Counted from the stretch's first letter, positions 36,014-45,325 are shown. The stretch: 64,000 bases of DNA from Streptomyces sp. NBC_00820 (GCF_036347055.1 NZ_CP108882.1:248001-312000); one strand, 5' to 3'. The notes: generated by a model from the sequence alone, not told the origin. Translations and numbers: made by a program.

Positions 36014-36610
36014 TCACGCAGGTGCTGGGAGAAGTGGCGGGAAGGCGCGTTGTTCGTCGAAATGCTGGCGGGTCTTGAGGCAGTGGTGGAGCTGGCCGAG
36101 GAAGCGGTTCAGCAGGTGCCGTTGTGCGGCGGCGTGCCAGTCTCCGTGGTCGCGTCGGCGTCGGTAGTGCATGTTGGCTCCGGGTGAGGTGGTGAGGGCG
36201 GCGAAGGCCCAGAGGAAGCCGGCGTTGATGAGGCGGTTGTTCTTGACGAAGCGTCGGCCGACGAAGCGCTTTTTGCCGGAGGCCCGGGTGATGGGCGCGG
36301 ATCCGGCGTACGACTTCAGCGCCCTGGCGTCGGCGAACCGTGCCCGGTCGTCGCCCAGCTCGGCGAGCACGCGGGCGCCGAGCATGGGCCCCAGGCCCGG
36401 GAAGCTGAGCAGGATCTCGCTGTCGGCGTGCTGGTGAAAGGCGGCTGTGGCCGCCTCCGCGAGGTCGTCCGCGGCCTCGCGGAGGCGGCCAGCTGCTTGA
36501 GCAGGGCCAGGAGCTGGTGGCCGAAGGCATCTTCGACGCCGGGCAGCTGGTGGGCGTATTCGGCGCGGAAGACGCCCCGCAGCCGCTCGGCTTCCGCCTC
36601 GCTCCCCCGG
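36014..36610 (-). pseudogene. IS110-family transposase C-terminal remnant, frameshifted
   Basis: Upstream of a frameshift near 36490 one frame reads AERLRGVFRAEYAHQLPGVE. Downstream of it another reads LLSFPGLGPMLGARVLAELG, then ARALKSYAGSAPITRASGKK and INAGFLWAFAALTTSPGANM, the IS116/IS110/IS902 C-terminal domain with the PGLGP helix-hairpin. The N-terminal DEDD catalytic domain is missing. Confidence 0.8.
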
Positions 36611-36804
36611 ACTGATCCATACCTGTGAGACACCTGGACTCGTGATTCGTGAGTCACGCGGCCTGGCGGAAGCCGAGCCAGAACCCGAGTCATGGCAGCA
36701 CCGGACGGTCGACAGGCCGGCATCACGATGCTCCAGGGAGAAAGATCCGGTCACGCAGCTCAAAGCCTGTGCGCGTGCCGGCGTCCGGATGATGAGGTGA
36801 CACG

Positions 36805-37788
36805 GTGACCAACCGGGATGAGGCGGCGGCTGTCCGCCCGTTGACACGGGCTTGGGTGAGCCGGCAACTGGAGGCCGGCGAAAGGATCGTCGGAACCGAG
36901 GCGCTGCACGGCGGCATCACCGCCGAGGTGCGGAGGCTGAGCATCGGCACGCGGGACGGAGGCACCCGTGATCTGGTGCTGCGGGCCTTCGTCGATCCGC
37001 TCTACGTGGAGCGCGCCGAGGACTGGCTGAACAGGGAGGCCCGCGCCCTGACCCTGCTCGCGGGGACAGCCGTACCGGCTCCTGTACTGGTCGCCGTCGA
37101 TCCGACCGCCGCGCACTGCGATTATCCGTCGCTCCTCATGACACATCTGCCGGGACGGACGGTTCTCGACGATGCGGGACTGGAGACGCGCGTTCCTCTG
37201 CTCGCCCGTCAACTCGTGGCGATCCACGCGTTGCGGCCCACCGAACGGCCCCAGGCGTACCAGGCGTTGACGACTGCCGACACCGTCGTGGTTCCGGAGG
37301 GCGCCGACGTGACCGCATGGGCTGCGGCGATCGACGTCATCCGCGAGCCCGCCCCGTCCGATGAAGAGCGGTTCCTGCACCGGGACTTCCACCCCGGCAA
37401 CGTGCTGTTCGACGTGCCGCCCTCAAGGCCGGACGATGCGCGGATCACCGGTGTCGTCGACTGGGCGGCTGCCTCCTGGGGGCCGGCGGATCTCGACGTG
37501 GCGCACTGCTCCACCAATCTCGCGCTGCTGCACGGCCCGGCGTGGGCTCAGCGGTTCGCCGAGGCGTACGAGGAGGCCGGCGGAGTGCTGGCCGCGGCCG
37601 CGAGTGAGCGCCTGTACTGGCGAGTTCGAGACGCGCTGGCATTCTCGGAGGACTTGCAGTCGGCGGCACGGGCATGGCGAGAGGCAGGCAGGACAGAGCT
37701 GACGACGCGAGCCGTGGAGGAGCGACTCGATACCTATGTCACCACCCTGATGGGCGCACCGGACCGAGGCGGGGCGGAAGGACCGTAA
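36805..37788 (+). CDS. Aminoglycoside phosphotransferase-family kinase
   Basis: A 327-residue protein with the APH/choline-kinase fold. The catalytic loop is HRDFHPGN (192-199) with Asp194 and Asn199, and the metal-binding segment is GVVDWAAASWGPADLDV (Asp219). AREALTLL and PSLLMTHLPGR mark the N-lobe and hinge. Actinobacteria carry many such kinases and most do not confer resistance; the substrate is unknown. GTG 36805 follows AGGTGACAC. A short hairpin terminator lies 10 bp after the stop. Confidence 0.88.
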   Translation: MTNRDEAAAVRPLTRAWVSRQLEAGERIVGTEALHGGITAEVRRLSIGTRDGGTRDLVLRAFVDPLYVERAEDWLNREARALTLLAGTAVPAPVLVAVDPTAAHCDYPSLLMTHLPGRTVLDDAGLETRVPLLARQLVAIHALRPTERPQAYQALTTADTVVVPEGADVTAWAAAIDVIREPAPSDEERFLHRDFHPGNVLFDVPPSRPDDARITGVVDWAAASWGPADLDVAHCSTNLALLHGPAWAQRFAEAYEEAGGVLAAAASERLYWRVRDALAFSEDLQSAARAWREAGRTELTTRAVEERLDTYVTTLMGAPDRGGAEGP

Positions 37789-37797
37789 GAGCCGTCG

Positions 37798-37815
37798 ATG
37801 CGGAAGCCTCCGCAT
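37798..37815. terminator. Hairpin downstream of the phosphotransferase gene
   Basis: ATGCGGA (37798-37804) and TCCGCAT (37809-37815) pair perfectly around AGCC, starting 10 bp after the stop codon. Terminator role inferred. Confidence 0.5.
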
Positions 37816-38195
37816 TCCTGCACGGAGTGGCGCGGAAAGGCTTGTCACCGATGGGCGGCAACCCTCCAAGCCGTCGTCGCCGTTGCCGGTGGCTTCGGGG
37901 GCCGGGTCCGAACTTCCACACCGCGAACAGAGGGCCTCTCGCGTGTTCACAGCCCTGGGGTTTGCATCAGATCAGTGCTCCGTTCCCTCCAACGGGCTGT
38001 CCAGTGCGGTCATGGACCCTCCGGGTGAGCCCGCGTCCCGGCTTCGCCTCCGGAGTGTGCGGCATCTCCAGCATGCGGCAATTGCCTCCACCCCGATGCC
38101 CCGCCACTGCGGCGGCCGATTCATCGGCCGATCGACCTCTGTGCGAGCGACGACCCTGGTCTGCTCCCCTCCGATCCTGCGGATATGCTCGCGCC
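37816..38195. other. Intergenic, no supported gene
   Basis: No convincing frame or structure apart from the upstream hairpin. Confidence 0.4.
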
Positions 38196-38402
38196 ATGCG
38201 ACGACAGGATCGAATAGCCAAGTTGGTTCGCTGGCTGGTGGTTTGGGCCGCGTTCACCGTCGTCATGCGCTTTGTCACCGGCCTCGCGCACATCTACAGG
38301 GGCTGGCCGACCACCGCGGTGACGTCCGCGTTGGTGGTGGCCTGCTGGTACCTGGTCTCGTGGTTGCGGTCCCGCAGGGAGCACAGCGCCACAGCACAGT
38401 AA
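38196..38402 (+). CDS. Hypothetical small membrane protein, two TM segments
   Basis: Not recognised. 68 residues: a basic N-terminus (MRRQDRIAKLVRW), then LVVWAAFTVVMRFVTGLA and TAVTSALVVACWYLVSWL as membrane helices, and a basic tail (RSRREHSATAQ). ATG 38196 is the first plausible start; a longer frame upstream looks non-coding. Confidence 0.55.
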   Translation: MRRQDRIAKLVRWLVVWAAFTVVMRFVTGLAHIYRGWPTTAVTSALVVACWYLVSWLRSRREHSATAQ

Positions 38403-38702
38403 CCGGACGACGAGCTCGGACGTCGTATCCGCGGATGAGACCCGCTACCCAAGCTTCTGCGGCAATCACACAAGGTTCAGCGTCAGAGGACACGCGGAAC
38501 GGATACCGGTCGGCCTTCCTGGCGACGTGGGTCTAGGGTCGTATATCGAAAGTGGACCCAGGTGATGCGCTTGCCCTGCTCCAGAGGTAACCGTCTCGGC
38601 GTGCACGCGCTGGCAGGATTGGTGATCTCCCCGCGTCGGAGGACGCGGGCCAGGACGGAGAGGTCAGCCACGTCCATAGCCGGACCTACGAACACACGTA
38701 CT
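38403..38702. other. Intergenic, no supported gene
   Basis: Nothing recognisable; it may hold the promoter of the following NTF2-like gene. Confidence 0.4.
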
Positions 38703-39113
38703 GTGGTTGAGGAGTTGCTGCGCAGAATCGGCGAGGGCGACCCTGAGCGCATCGCCGAGCTGTATGCCGAGCAGAGCGATTGGAAGCTCGACTGGCCGGA
38801 GGCCGAGCACGGCCGTACTGGCACGCCGTGGATCCGTCGCCGGTCCACGCGGGCCGACGTGGCCGCCCACTATCGAGAGCTTGCCGAGTACCACGTGCCG
38901 GAGCATGTGGCGACGGAGGTCGAGCGCATTCTTGTCGACGGAAGCGACGCGGTCGTGCTCGGCGAGATCCGACAGACCGCCCGGCCCACCGGACGTGCAT
39001 ATCAGGCGCGGTTCGCTCTGCATCTCACCGTCGAAGACGGCCTTGTCACCCGGCACCGTGTCTACGAGGACAGCCTGGCCGTCGCCCAGGCATTCGAGGC
39101 CGAGGACCAGTGA
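38703..39113 (+). CDS. NTF2-like / SnoaL-like protein
   Basis: A small NTF2-fold protein of about 136 residues: VVEELLRRIGEGDPERIAEL, YAEQSDWKLDWPEAEHGRTG, VAAHYRELAEYHVPEHVATE and ARFALHLTVEDGLVTRHRVY, ending in VAQAFEAEDQ. Family members are small isomerases, cyclases or ligand-binding proteins. The start is not certain: GTG 38703 keeps the whole domain, but no ribosome site is evident and the frame is open to 38562. It converges on the alpha/beta hydrolase gene. Confidence 0.8.
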   Translation: MVEELLRRIGEGDPERIAELYAEQSDWKLDWPEAEHGRTGTPWIRRRSTRADVAAHYRELAEYHVPEHVATEVERILVDGSDAVVLGEIRQTARPTGRAYQARFALHLTVEDGLVTRHRVYEDSLAVAQAFEAEDQ

Positions 39114-39156
39114 AAGCCACCGGACCAGGCGCGAAGGCGCTGATCACAGCCACTCT

Positions 39157-39867
39157 TCAATGACCGCGACGAGTGGCTGCGACACCCCGGTCCGCCCAGC
39201 CCGGAGTGCCCGAGGCGCCGAGCAGTTCCAGGGTCAGGTCGATGACCAGCTCCGGCCGACCCACAAACGGAGAGTGCCCCGTCTCCCACTCGCGGACGGA
39301 GTCGCAGCGCGCGGCCATGACCCGTTGGAGTTCGGGATCGATGGCTCGGTCCTTCGTGCAGACGGCGTAGACGGAAGGGGCATGTTTCCAGCTCTGGCGT
39401 TCCGGGACTCCTCGCCCGCAGCCGGCGGCCTGGGCGCGTAGTAGTCCCACTGCCCAAGCGGCCAGGTGCTCAGGGCAATCTGCATACAGCGCATCCACGG
39501 CGCGGTTTGGGTCAAGGCGCGTAGAACCGTCGTGCTGCGGCTCGATGGCGGATTTCAACTGGCTGGATGCGCCGCCCAAGCCCGCCGCACTCTCCCCCGC
39601 ATCCGGTACGAAGGCCGCCAGGTACACCAGACGCCCGACTCCGCACAGGCCAGTGATCACCGACCCTCCGTAGGAGTGGCCCAGAACCAAGGGAGGCTCC
39701 GCCAGTCGGTCAACGGCGGCCTGCACCGCCGCCGTATCCGCAGCCAAAGAGCCCCTGTGCAGTTCGGGAGCGACCACGTCCACGCCTGCCGCTCGCAAGC
39801 CCTCGGCAACCCGGCTGAAGTGCTCAGGCTGGTGATAAAGACCATGAACCAAGACTGCGCTGGGCAC
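39157..39867 (-). CDS. Alpha/beta-fold hydrolase
   Basis: A 236-residue hydrolase. AVLVHGLYHQPEHFSRVAEGL holds the oxyanion HG motif. The nucleophile elbow is LVLGHSYGGSVI (Ser). The acid is probably Asp in VCTKDRAIDPEL, and His is in WETGHSPFVGRPELV. This is the small esterase/salicylate-esterase-like group. GTG 39867 follows GGGGAGG with eight bases between; the longer upstream frame is rejected. No operon partner. Confidence 0.88.
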   Translation of the reverse strand: MPSAVLVHGLYHQPEHFSRVAEGLRAAGVDVVAPELHRGSLAADTAAVQAAVDRLAEPPLVLGHSYGGSVITGLCGVGRLVYLAAFVPDAGESAAGLGGASSQLKSAIEPQHDGSTRLDPNRAVDALYADCPEHLAAWAVGLLRAQAAGCGRGVPERQSWKHAPSVYAVCTKDRAIDPELQRVMAARCDSVREWETGHSPFVGRPELVIDLTLELLGASGTPGWADRGVAATRRGH

Positions 39868-40264
39868 TTGGGACGCCTCCCCGGGTCGACGTGCCGAGGA
39901 AAACGATCCTAGACGTCGAGCTTCGCCGGTGATCCATTTTCGATACGCGCCCTGACGAGCTCGTGCACGGTTGGCGGTGCGCGTCGTGAATCGTGGATTC
40001 GCCGGTTGGTTCACACTCGCGGAGCGGTGGGCAGGGCGACGGTCTGCTGCCGGGAGAGCAGTGCGGCGACGGCTTGGACGGGGTTGCTCATGGGGTCGCG
40101 GCGACCGTGGTGCCGGGCCAGGGCTCGCCAGTTCTTTGGTGCGGTCTGTCTGCGTAGCCCTGCCGGGCGAGTCAGGGCACGTGAACGGGTGACGTGCGGC
40201 AAAGTCGTCCTGACTGCGCGGTAAGTGCTGTGACGACATGCATCGCACTTCACAGGGAGCATTC
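39868..40264. other. Intergenic; possible relic on the minus strand
   Basis: On the minus strand a frame ends SNPVQAVAALLSRQQTVALP, then TAPRV, with a stop at 40011. It looks like the C-terminus of a protein but has no identifiable domain. The promoter of the small secreted protein must lie near 40200-40250. Confidence 0.3.
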
Positions 40265-40468
40265 ATGCGTCGTATCGCCGCAGTGACTCTCGGGGGCCTC
40301 GCGTTCCTCGGATTCGCCGGCACGCCTGCCAGTGCTGATCCTCCTCCGGACCCACAGACCGAGACCACATGTCTCACCCAGGCCGCTGGCGATATCACGA
40401 GCCTCGTGGACCCCGCCAGCCCCGCAGCCCCTCCAGAGGTCACTGGCGCTGCATGCCTGGCACCCTGA
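40265..40468 (+). CDS. Small secreted protein
   Basis: 67 residues with a clear Sec signal peptide (MRRIAAVTLGGLAFLGFAG, cut after ASA at about residue 24). A short mature part follows, rich in Pro, Asp and Thr with two Cys residues (ETTCLTQ and GAACLAP) that could form a disulphide. AGGGAGC precedes ATG 40265. No homologous family recognised. Confidence 0.65.
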   Translation: MRRIAAVTLGGLAFLGFAGTPASADPPPDPQTETTCLTQAAGDITSLVDPASPAAPPEVTGAACLAP

Positions 40469-40638
40469 TCTGTACATGAGCTGGACCGGTCCGCTTGGCC
40501 GAACCGGCCAAGCGGACCTTGGCCATGTCGGTTCTCCGGGGGCACAGGACCGATCCACTGGGCGCAGCGCCACCCCAGAAGTTGAGCCAGAACCGATCAA
40601 CGACGCTGGAGTTCGTCACCACCCGCAGGCCATGCCGT

Positions 40639-41067
40639 TCAATCAGCCCAGCCCTCGGTGTTGGCGCAGGATTCGTAGGAGTAGCGGGTATCGCGGTCCC
40701 ACTCCTCCCCGGTGATGCGTTCGTACGCCCGGTCTGGTGCGTAGAGCAGGGGCTCGGCCCAGATGAGGTCGATGGCGTAAGGAGTGAAAGCTGCAGGGTC
40801 CTGGAGGACGTTGTCGAATTCGGTGCGGCCGGCGGCGACGACCGCGGCACGGGTGTAGAGGAAGGCGTCGTCGGACAGGTTGTGTCCGTATTCCTTGCGG
40901 TCCAGCCGGTAGAGCGCCCATGACAGTTGTTCGGCAAAGCCGATGACCAGCGCCAACGGGGACTGGGCATGCCGCTCGGTGAGCGTGACTGCAAGGAGTT
41001 CGCCGTCCGGGTCAGTCTCCGCGGGCCTGCAGTCCTCGATGAGCTGCCAGAAGGCGTCTTCGTTCAT
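40639..41067 (-). CDS. DUF4240-domain protein
   Basis: 142 residues opening MNEDAFWQLIEDCRPAETDP, the DUF4240 signature. It continues FAEQLSWALYRLDRKEYGHN, then SDDAFLYTRAAVVAAGRTEF and AIDLIWAEPLLYAPDRAYER. Function unknown; members often sit near polymorphic-toxin or immunity genes. The start is ATG 41067; an in-frame ATG four codons earlier is less family-like. Confidence 0.82.
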   Translation of the reverse strand: MNEDAFWQLIEDCRPAETDPDGELLAVTLTERHAQSPLALVIGFAEQLSWALYRLDRKEYGHNLSDDAFLYTRAAVVAAGRTEFDNVLQDPAAFTPYAIDLIWAEPLLYAPDRAYERITGEEWDRDTRYSYESCANTEGWAD

Positions 41068-41110
41068 GCTGGCGAGCATGCCGCAGGGGTCTGACAGCCC
41101 TGGCTCCGGG

Positions 41111-41445
41111 TCACCTGTTTGCTGCGGCCGTGAGAAGGACGCGTTTGCGGAGCAGGGGGAGCTTGGCTCGTCCGAGCATCTGGCGTTTGACCATCTTGAT
41201 GTGATTGACGCATCCCTCGACGGGTCCGGAGTTCCAGCGTGTGCTCAGGCCTTGGAGCACGGCACCCTGGTCTTCCTCCAGGCCGGTGGCGAAGGCATGC
41301 AGGCGGGGCAGGTCCGGGGTGCGGACGGCGATGATCCAGCTTTGAGGTGCTGACCGGAGCATCTTTGAAGGATCTCCGCGAAGCCGCGGACGCGCTCGTG
41401 GAGGGCCTTCAGTTCAGGGCAGTTGGCACGTAGGGCGGGCGAATT
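41111..41445 (-). pseudogene. ISL3-family transposase C-terminal remnant, frameshifted
   Basis: One frame reads LRANCPELKALHERVRGFAE. After a shift near 41355 it continues as LPRLHAFATGLEEDQGAVLQ, then WNSGPVEGCVNHIKMVKRQM and LLRKRVLLTAAANR. It is the same region as the copy at 33010-33598 but a diverged element. Confidence 0.75.
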
Positions 41446-41850
41446 GTTGGCGTTCTCCGTCGGCCGGATGCTCGGAGTGCCACGCTGATGGGGCTCCTTG
41501 AATTCGGCCACTCCGTGATCGGGGGTGGGACAGACCTGCTCTCCGAAATTCCCCACCGGCGGCCAGCCGACCTGCGTCGGAACGGCGCACCTCCGGATTC
41601 GCCTGAGATCTGGCCGCAGTTGGGGCCGGGGTCCCGCCGGTATCAGTCTGCGCCGTCGAGGACCTGGCGCTGGAGTCGCTCGCGGAGTCCGGCTTCCTCG
41701 GGGGTGAGGGGTGCGTCGCGGCGTCGGACACGCGCCGGCTTGGGCGGCAGCCGGAGCCCGTCCTCTTCGGCGTCCTGCTCTGCCTCGGCCGGACCCGGTA
41801 CAGCGAGGCAAACGACGGGTTCTTGCCAGCACACCAACGGTGCACCTGGT
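41446..41850. other. Intergenic with possible gene relic on the minus strand
   Basis: A frame ending at 41643 reads LRLPPKPARVRRRDAPLTPE, then EAGLRERLQRQVLDGAD. It is helical and protein-like, but short and without a convincing start. Otherwise nothing. Confidence 0.3.
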
Positions 41851-41851
41851 G

Positions 41852-41901
41852 TGATGTGGTTCACATCAGCGGCCTGTCACGTCCGGTGCGGGTTGCTTGT
41901 C
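41852..41901 (+). promoter_or_regulatory. ECF41-type promoter with adjacent dyad upstream of the oxidoreductase
   Basis: TGTCACG (41875-41881), a 16-bp spacer and TGTC (41898-41901) closely match the published ECF41 promoter consensus (TGTCACA-N16-CGTC). Immediately upstream TGATGTG (41852-41858) and CACATCA (41862-41868) form a 7-bp-arm dyad. The start codon is 50 bp further on. Recognition by the adjacent sigma factor is inferred. Confidence 0.65.
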
Positions 41902-41950
41902 CCATGGGCGTCACCGGCATCGAAGCCGGTGCCCGACCTTGGGAGATCCA

Positions 41951-43129
41951 ATGAACAACGGCCACCACATCGTCGTCCTCGGCGCCGGCTACACGGGCTT
42001 GTTCAGCGCCATCCGGCTGGCCCACCGCACTCGCCGGACCGGTGTGAAGATCACCCTGGTCAACCCCTCGAGCCGCTTCGTCGAGCGGCTGCGGATGCAC
42101 CAGTTCGCCGCCGGGCAGGAGCTGGCCGACCATCAGATCCCCGACCTGCTCGCCGGGACCGGCGTCACGTTCGTCCAGGGCACCGCCACCGCCATCGACC
42201 CCGAGGCCCGGCAGATCACCGTCGACGGCGCCGAGACCCTCGGCTACGACACGCTCGTCTACGCGCTGGGCAGCTCGACCGACACCGGCAAGGTCCCCGG
42301 CGCCGACACCCACGCGTTCACCCTCAACAACCCGGAGATCGCCGGTCGGTTTGCCGCGCGGCTCACCGAGGTCGCCGCGTCCGGCGGCACGGTCACCGTC
42401 TGTGGCGGCGGCCTGACCGGCATCGAGGCGGCCACCGAGATCGCCGAGAGCCACCCCGGCCTGGACGTCACGCTGATCAGCCTGGACGAGCCCGGCGGCA
42501 TGATGGGTGCCAAGGCTCGGGCCTACCTCTACGGCGCACTGGGCCGCCTCGGCGTCACTCTTGAAACCGGCGCCCGCGTCACCAAGGTGCTGCCCGACGC
42601 CGTCGAACTGGCCGACGGCCGGCTCGTCCGCACCGACGCCTGCCTGTGGACCACTGGCGTCAAGGTGTCGCCGCTCGCCGCTGCCGCCGGGATCACCACC
42701 GACGACCGCGGCCTCATCCTGGTCGACGCCACCCTGCGTTCGGTTTCCCACCCGGAGATCCACGCCATCGGCGACGCCGCCGCCGTCCGTTTGGCCTGGG
42801 GACAGATCCACGGCACCTGCCAGAGCGGCCTGCCCACCGCCCAGTACACCGCCGACACCATCGCGCGGCTCGTGCGCGGCAAGGCGGTCAAGCCGTTCCG
42901 CTTCGGCTACTTCCACCAGCCGGTCAGCCTCGGCCGCCGTGATGCCGTCATCCAGTTCACCAAGGCCGACGACACCCCCCGCCGCATGCACCTCACCGGC
43001 CGCAGCGCCGTCGCGTACAAGGAGATGGTCAGCGCCAGCCCGCTCATGACCTACCGATTCAGCAAGCACATGAACGTCACCACCATCGTCTCCAAGGGCG
43101 GCCGCGCCACCCGCGAGCCCGCGGCATGA
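41951..43129 (+). CDS. NAD(P)/FAD-dependent oxidoreductase, NDH-2-like
   Basis: A 392-residue flavoprotein of the pyridine-nucleotide disulphide-oxidoreductase superfamily. The FAD-binding GAGYTG is at residues 11-16. The NAD(P)-binding motif is VTVCGGGLTGIEAA. The second FAD motif is IHAIGDAAAV. There is no redox-active CxxxxC, as in type II NADH dehydrogenases and ferredoxin reductases. ATG 41951 is used. It is the conserved partner of the ECF41 sigma gene 72 bp downstream, with a matching promoter upstream. Confidence 0.92.
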   Translation: MNNGHHIVVLGAGYTGLFSAIRLAHRTRRTGVKITLVNPSSRFVERLRMHQFAAGQELADHQIPDLLAGTGVTFVQGTATAIDPEARQITVDGAETLGYDTLVYALGSSTDTGKVPGADTHAFTLNNPEIAGRFAARLTEVAASGGTVTVCGGGLTGIEAATEIAESHPGLDVTLISLDEPGGMMGAKARAYLYGALGRLGVTLETGARVTKVLPDAVELADGRLVRTDACLWTTGVKVSPLAAAAGITTDDRGLILVDATLRSVSHPEIHAIGDAAAVRLAWGQIHGTCQSGLPTAQYTADTIARLVRGKAVKPFRFGYFHQPVSLGRRDAVIQFTKADDTPRRMHLTGRSAVAYKEMVSASPLMTYRFSKHMNVTTIVSKGGRATREPAA

Positions 43130-43201
43130 CGGGCACATCAGCTCCCAGCGCCGTGCTCTCGGGCCTTGCCGCCCTGGTTACGGCGCTGGCAGCATGAGCC
43201 G

Positions 43202-44095
43202 ATGGTCGACGCCAGGGACGAGCAGGACCCGTACATCGAACACCGCAGGCTGCTGTTCGCCACCGCCTACCGCATGCTGGGCAGCGTCACCGACGCCGAG
43301 GACGTCCTTCAGGACACCTGGCTGAGCTGGAGCACCGCGGACCGCGAAGCGATCCGCCACCCCAAGGCCTACCTGGTGCGCACGGTCACCAACCTCTCGT
43401 TGAACCGCCTCACCTCCGCACGGGCAACCCGCGAAACCTACGTCGGGCCGTGGCTCCCCGAGCCCCTGCTGACCTCCCCCGACATCGCAGCGGAGACCGA
43501 ATTGGCCGACAGCGTCTCCACCGCGATGATGGTCGTCCTGGAAACCCTCAGCCCCGTCGAACGCGCCGTCTTCCTGCTCCGCGAGGTCTTCGACTACTCG
43601 CACGCCGACATCGCCGAGACCCTCGAACGCCCCGAGCCGACAGTCCGCCAGATCGCTCACCGCGCACGCGAGCACGTCCAGGCCCGCCGCCATCGCTTCG
43701 ACGCCGACCAGACCCAGCGCCGGCTGGTCACCGCCCAGTTCATGGACGCTTGCGCGGGGGGCGACCTGAACGCCGTCATGGAGCTGCTCGCCCCCGAGGT
43801 CACCGCTTGGTCCGACGGCGGCGGAAAGGTCACCGCTGCCCGCCGCCCGCTTCACGGCACCGACCACGTCGCGCGCTGGATCGTGGGTTTCCTGGCCAAG
43901 CCCGAACTGGCGGCCCTGACCATGGAGCCAGCCATCATCAACGGCGAGCTCGGCGTCCTGGCCACCCTCGGCGGACACACCGTCGGCGCCCTCTCGTTCG
44001 ACCTCGTCGACGGCCGCATCCAAAACCTGCGCTTCCAGGTCAACCCCGAGAAGCTCAGCGGCCTGATCCCCGACAACAGCTTGGCACTGCCCTGA
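43202..44095 (+). CDS. ECF41-family sigma factor with SnoaL-like C-terminal domain (SigJ-like)
   Basis: 297 residues. Region 2 is LLFATAYRMLGSVTDAEDVL, then QDTWLSWSTADREAIRHPKA and YLVRTVTNLSLNRL. The ECF41 linker WLPEPLL follows. Region 4 is LETLSPVERAVFLLREVFDY, then HADIAETLERPEPTVRQIAH. An NTF2-like domain of ~110 residues closes with NPEKLSG. In this family the C-terminal domain regulates activity in place of a separate anti-sigma factor. ATG 43202. It follows its usual target, an oxidoreductase. Confidence 0.93.
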   Translation: MVDARDEQDPYIEHRRLLFATAYRMLGSVTDAEDVLQDTWLSWSTADREAIRHPKAYLVRTVTNLSLNRLTSARATRETYVGPWLPEPLLTSPDIAAETELADSVSTAMMVVLETLSPVERAVFLLREVFDYSHADIAETLERPEPTVRQIAHRAREHVQARRHRFDADQTQRRLVTAQFMDACAGGDLNAVMELLAPEVTAWSDGGGKVTAARRPLHGTDHVARWIVGFLAKPELAALTMEPAIINGELGVLATLGGHTVGALSFDLVDGRIQNLRFQVNPEKLSGLIPDNSLALP

Positions 44096-44324
44096 AGCAT
44101 CCAATCCTGAAGCCCTACTGGCGGGCCCTGGACCGGGACCAGCTGTCCAGGGCCGCCGCAGCCCGTCGCCTACGACGCCGAAGGCGCCCTTGACGGAGCC
44201 GAGTCGCCCCGAACCCTGCGCTGGCGGGCGAATCGGCCCCAGTTGACGAAGGCAACGGTCTGGGCAGCGAAGAGCATCGCTGGCCGTTTTCAGGGCTGTG
44301 ACCGCGCTTCCGTGATGACTACGG

Positions 44325-44627
44325 ATGGATGAGGTACGGCGTCTGCTGTTGGATAGCCCGATGGAGCGCATTGAGGCTGAGCTGTTCACGGATCCAGGCA
44401 ACGACGCGGTTGTCCGCCTGCCACCACGTCACTTCCCGGGCGTGCTGATCCAGGGGGACTCGCTGTCGATCATCCGCGGCGACGTTGCTGAAATCGTGGA
44501 AGCCTGCGCCCAGGGCAACGTCGATGACGCGCACGAGGCTGCCACCATCCTGCTGGCCAACTTCGACGAGTTGCTGGCCCGCTACGAAAGCGCGCTGGAG
44601 GCTCACGACATCAAGCGCCCCTACTGA
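44325..44627 (+). CDS. Hypothetical 100-residue protein
   Basis: A small acidic protein: MERIEAELFTDPGNDAVVRL, then PPRHFPGVLIQGDSLSIIRG, and a helical tail (EAATILLANFDELLARYESA). It resembles short uncharacterised Streptomyces proteins, often encoded near immunity or restriction-like genes. ATG 44325 or internal ATG 44361 could be the start. Function unknown. An ISL3 fragment begins right after it. Confidence 0.65.
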   Translation: MDEVRRLLLDSPMERIEAELFTDPGNDAVVRLPPRHFPGVLIQGDSLSIIRGDVAEIVEACAQGNVDDAHEAATILLANFDELLARYESALEAHDIKRPY

Positions 44628-44639
44628 TCGCAACCGCAA

Positions 44640-44974
44640 GGGCCGACGGCTGGCGTTGTCTGGCCGCCGGACGTCGCTCATCCGTCTGCTGTCGGCGCCG
44701 GTGGTACCGGCCCGGGCTCCGCGGGTCCTGGGAGTGGATGACTTCGCCTTCCGGCGTGGCCACACCTACGGAACGATGCTCGTGGACGTGGAACAGGGCA
44801 AGCCGTTCGATGTTCTGCCCGACCGCAGCTCGGAGACCTTCCTTGCCTGGCTGGAGACTCATCCCGGAGCAGAGGTCATTTGCCGGGACCGGGCCACCGG
44901 CTACACCCGCGCGATCAAGCAGGCCGCCACCGGGGCGACCGAAGTGGCCGACCGGTGGCATCTGCTGCAGAACC
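44640..44974 (+). pseudogene. ISL3-family transposase central fragment
   Basis: It reads RTSLIRLLSAPVVPARAPRV, then LGVDDFAFRRGHTYGTMLVD, VLPDRSSETFLAWLETHPGA and EVICRDRATGYTRAIKQA, ending ADRWHLLQN. The first catalytic Asp is in LGVDDFA. The N-terminal zinc finger and C-terminal Glu region are missing; at about 44974 the sequence switches to an unrelated gene. Confidence 0.8.
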
Positions 44975-45325
44975 GATGTCCCAGCGTTCCAGGAGCCGGA
45001 CGCGAGTCCAAAGCACCGGTGCGTGGTAGCCGTTCAGGCGCTGCATTGCGGCGCGGTGCGATCGGGTGCCCTGTGGAAGCTGCACGAGGAACTCGCGCCG
45101 ATCACCGAACAGGCCCGAGGAGACAGCGAGGTCGTACCAGTCCGCATTGAGCCTCTCGACCAGGTGCGGGGTGTCGTACCGATGGGAGAAGCCGTCGGTC
45201 ACGTCTTCGCCGCCCCATCCACGGACGAAGGGCATCGTGCCCACCGGTACGGCATTGGGTATGACTTCTAGACCAGCCCGCCGTAGCGGCCGGTACACCT
45301 TGCGTTCGCGTTCCTTGATGCCCAT
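44915..45325 (-). pseudogene. Unrecognised protein truncated by an ISL3 fragment
   Basis: From ATG 45325 about 118 residues are well-formed protein: MGIKERERKVYRPLRRAGLE, then VIPNAVPVGTMPFVRGWGGE, PHLVERLNADWYDLAVSSGL and HAPVLWTRVRLLERWDIG. At ~44974 the frame enters the reverse strand of the ISL3 fragment and ends after 20 meaningless residues. The family is not recognised. The gene is broken by element insertion or the deletion that followed. Confidence 0.5.

Noticed and set aside
40011..40262. Minus-strand frame ending SNPVQAVAALLSRQQTVALP-TAPRV
   Set aside because: Plausible C-terminus of a lost protein but unidentifiable; noted only within the intergenic entry.
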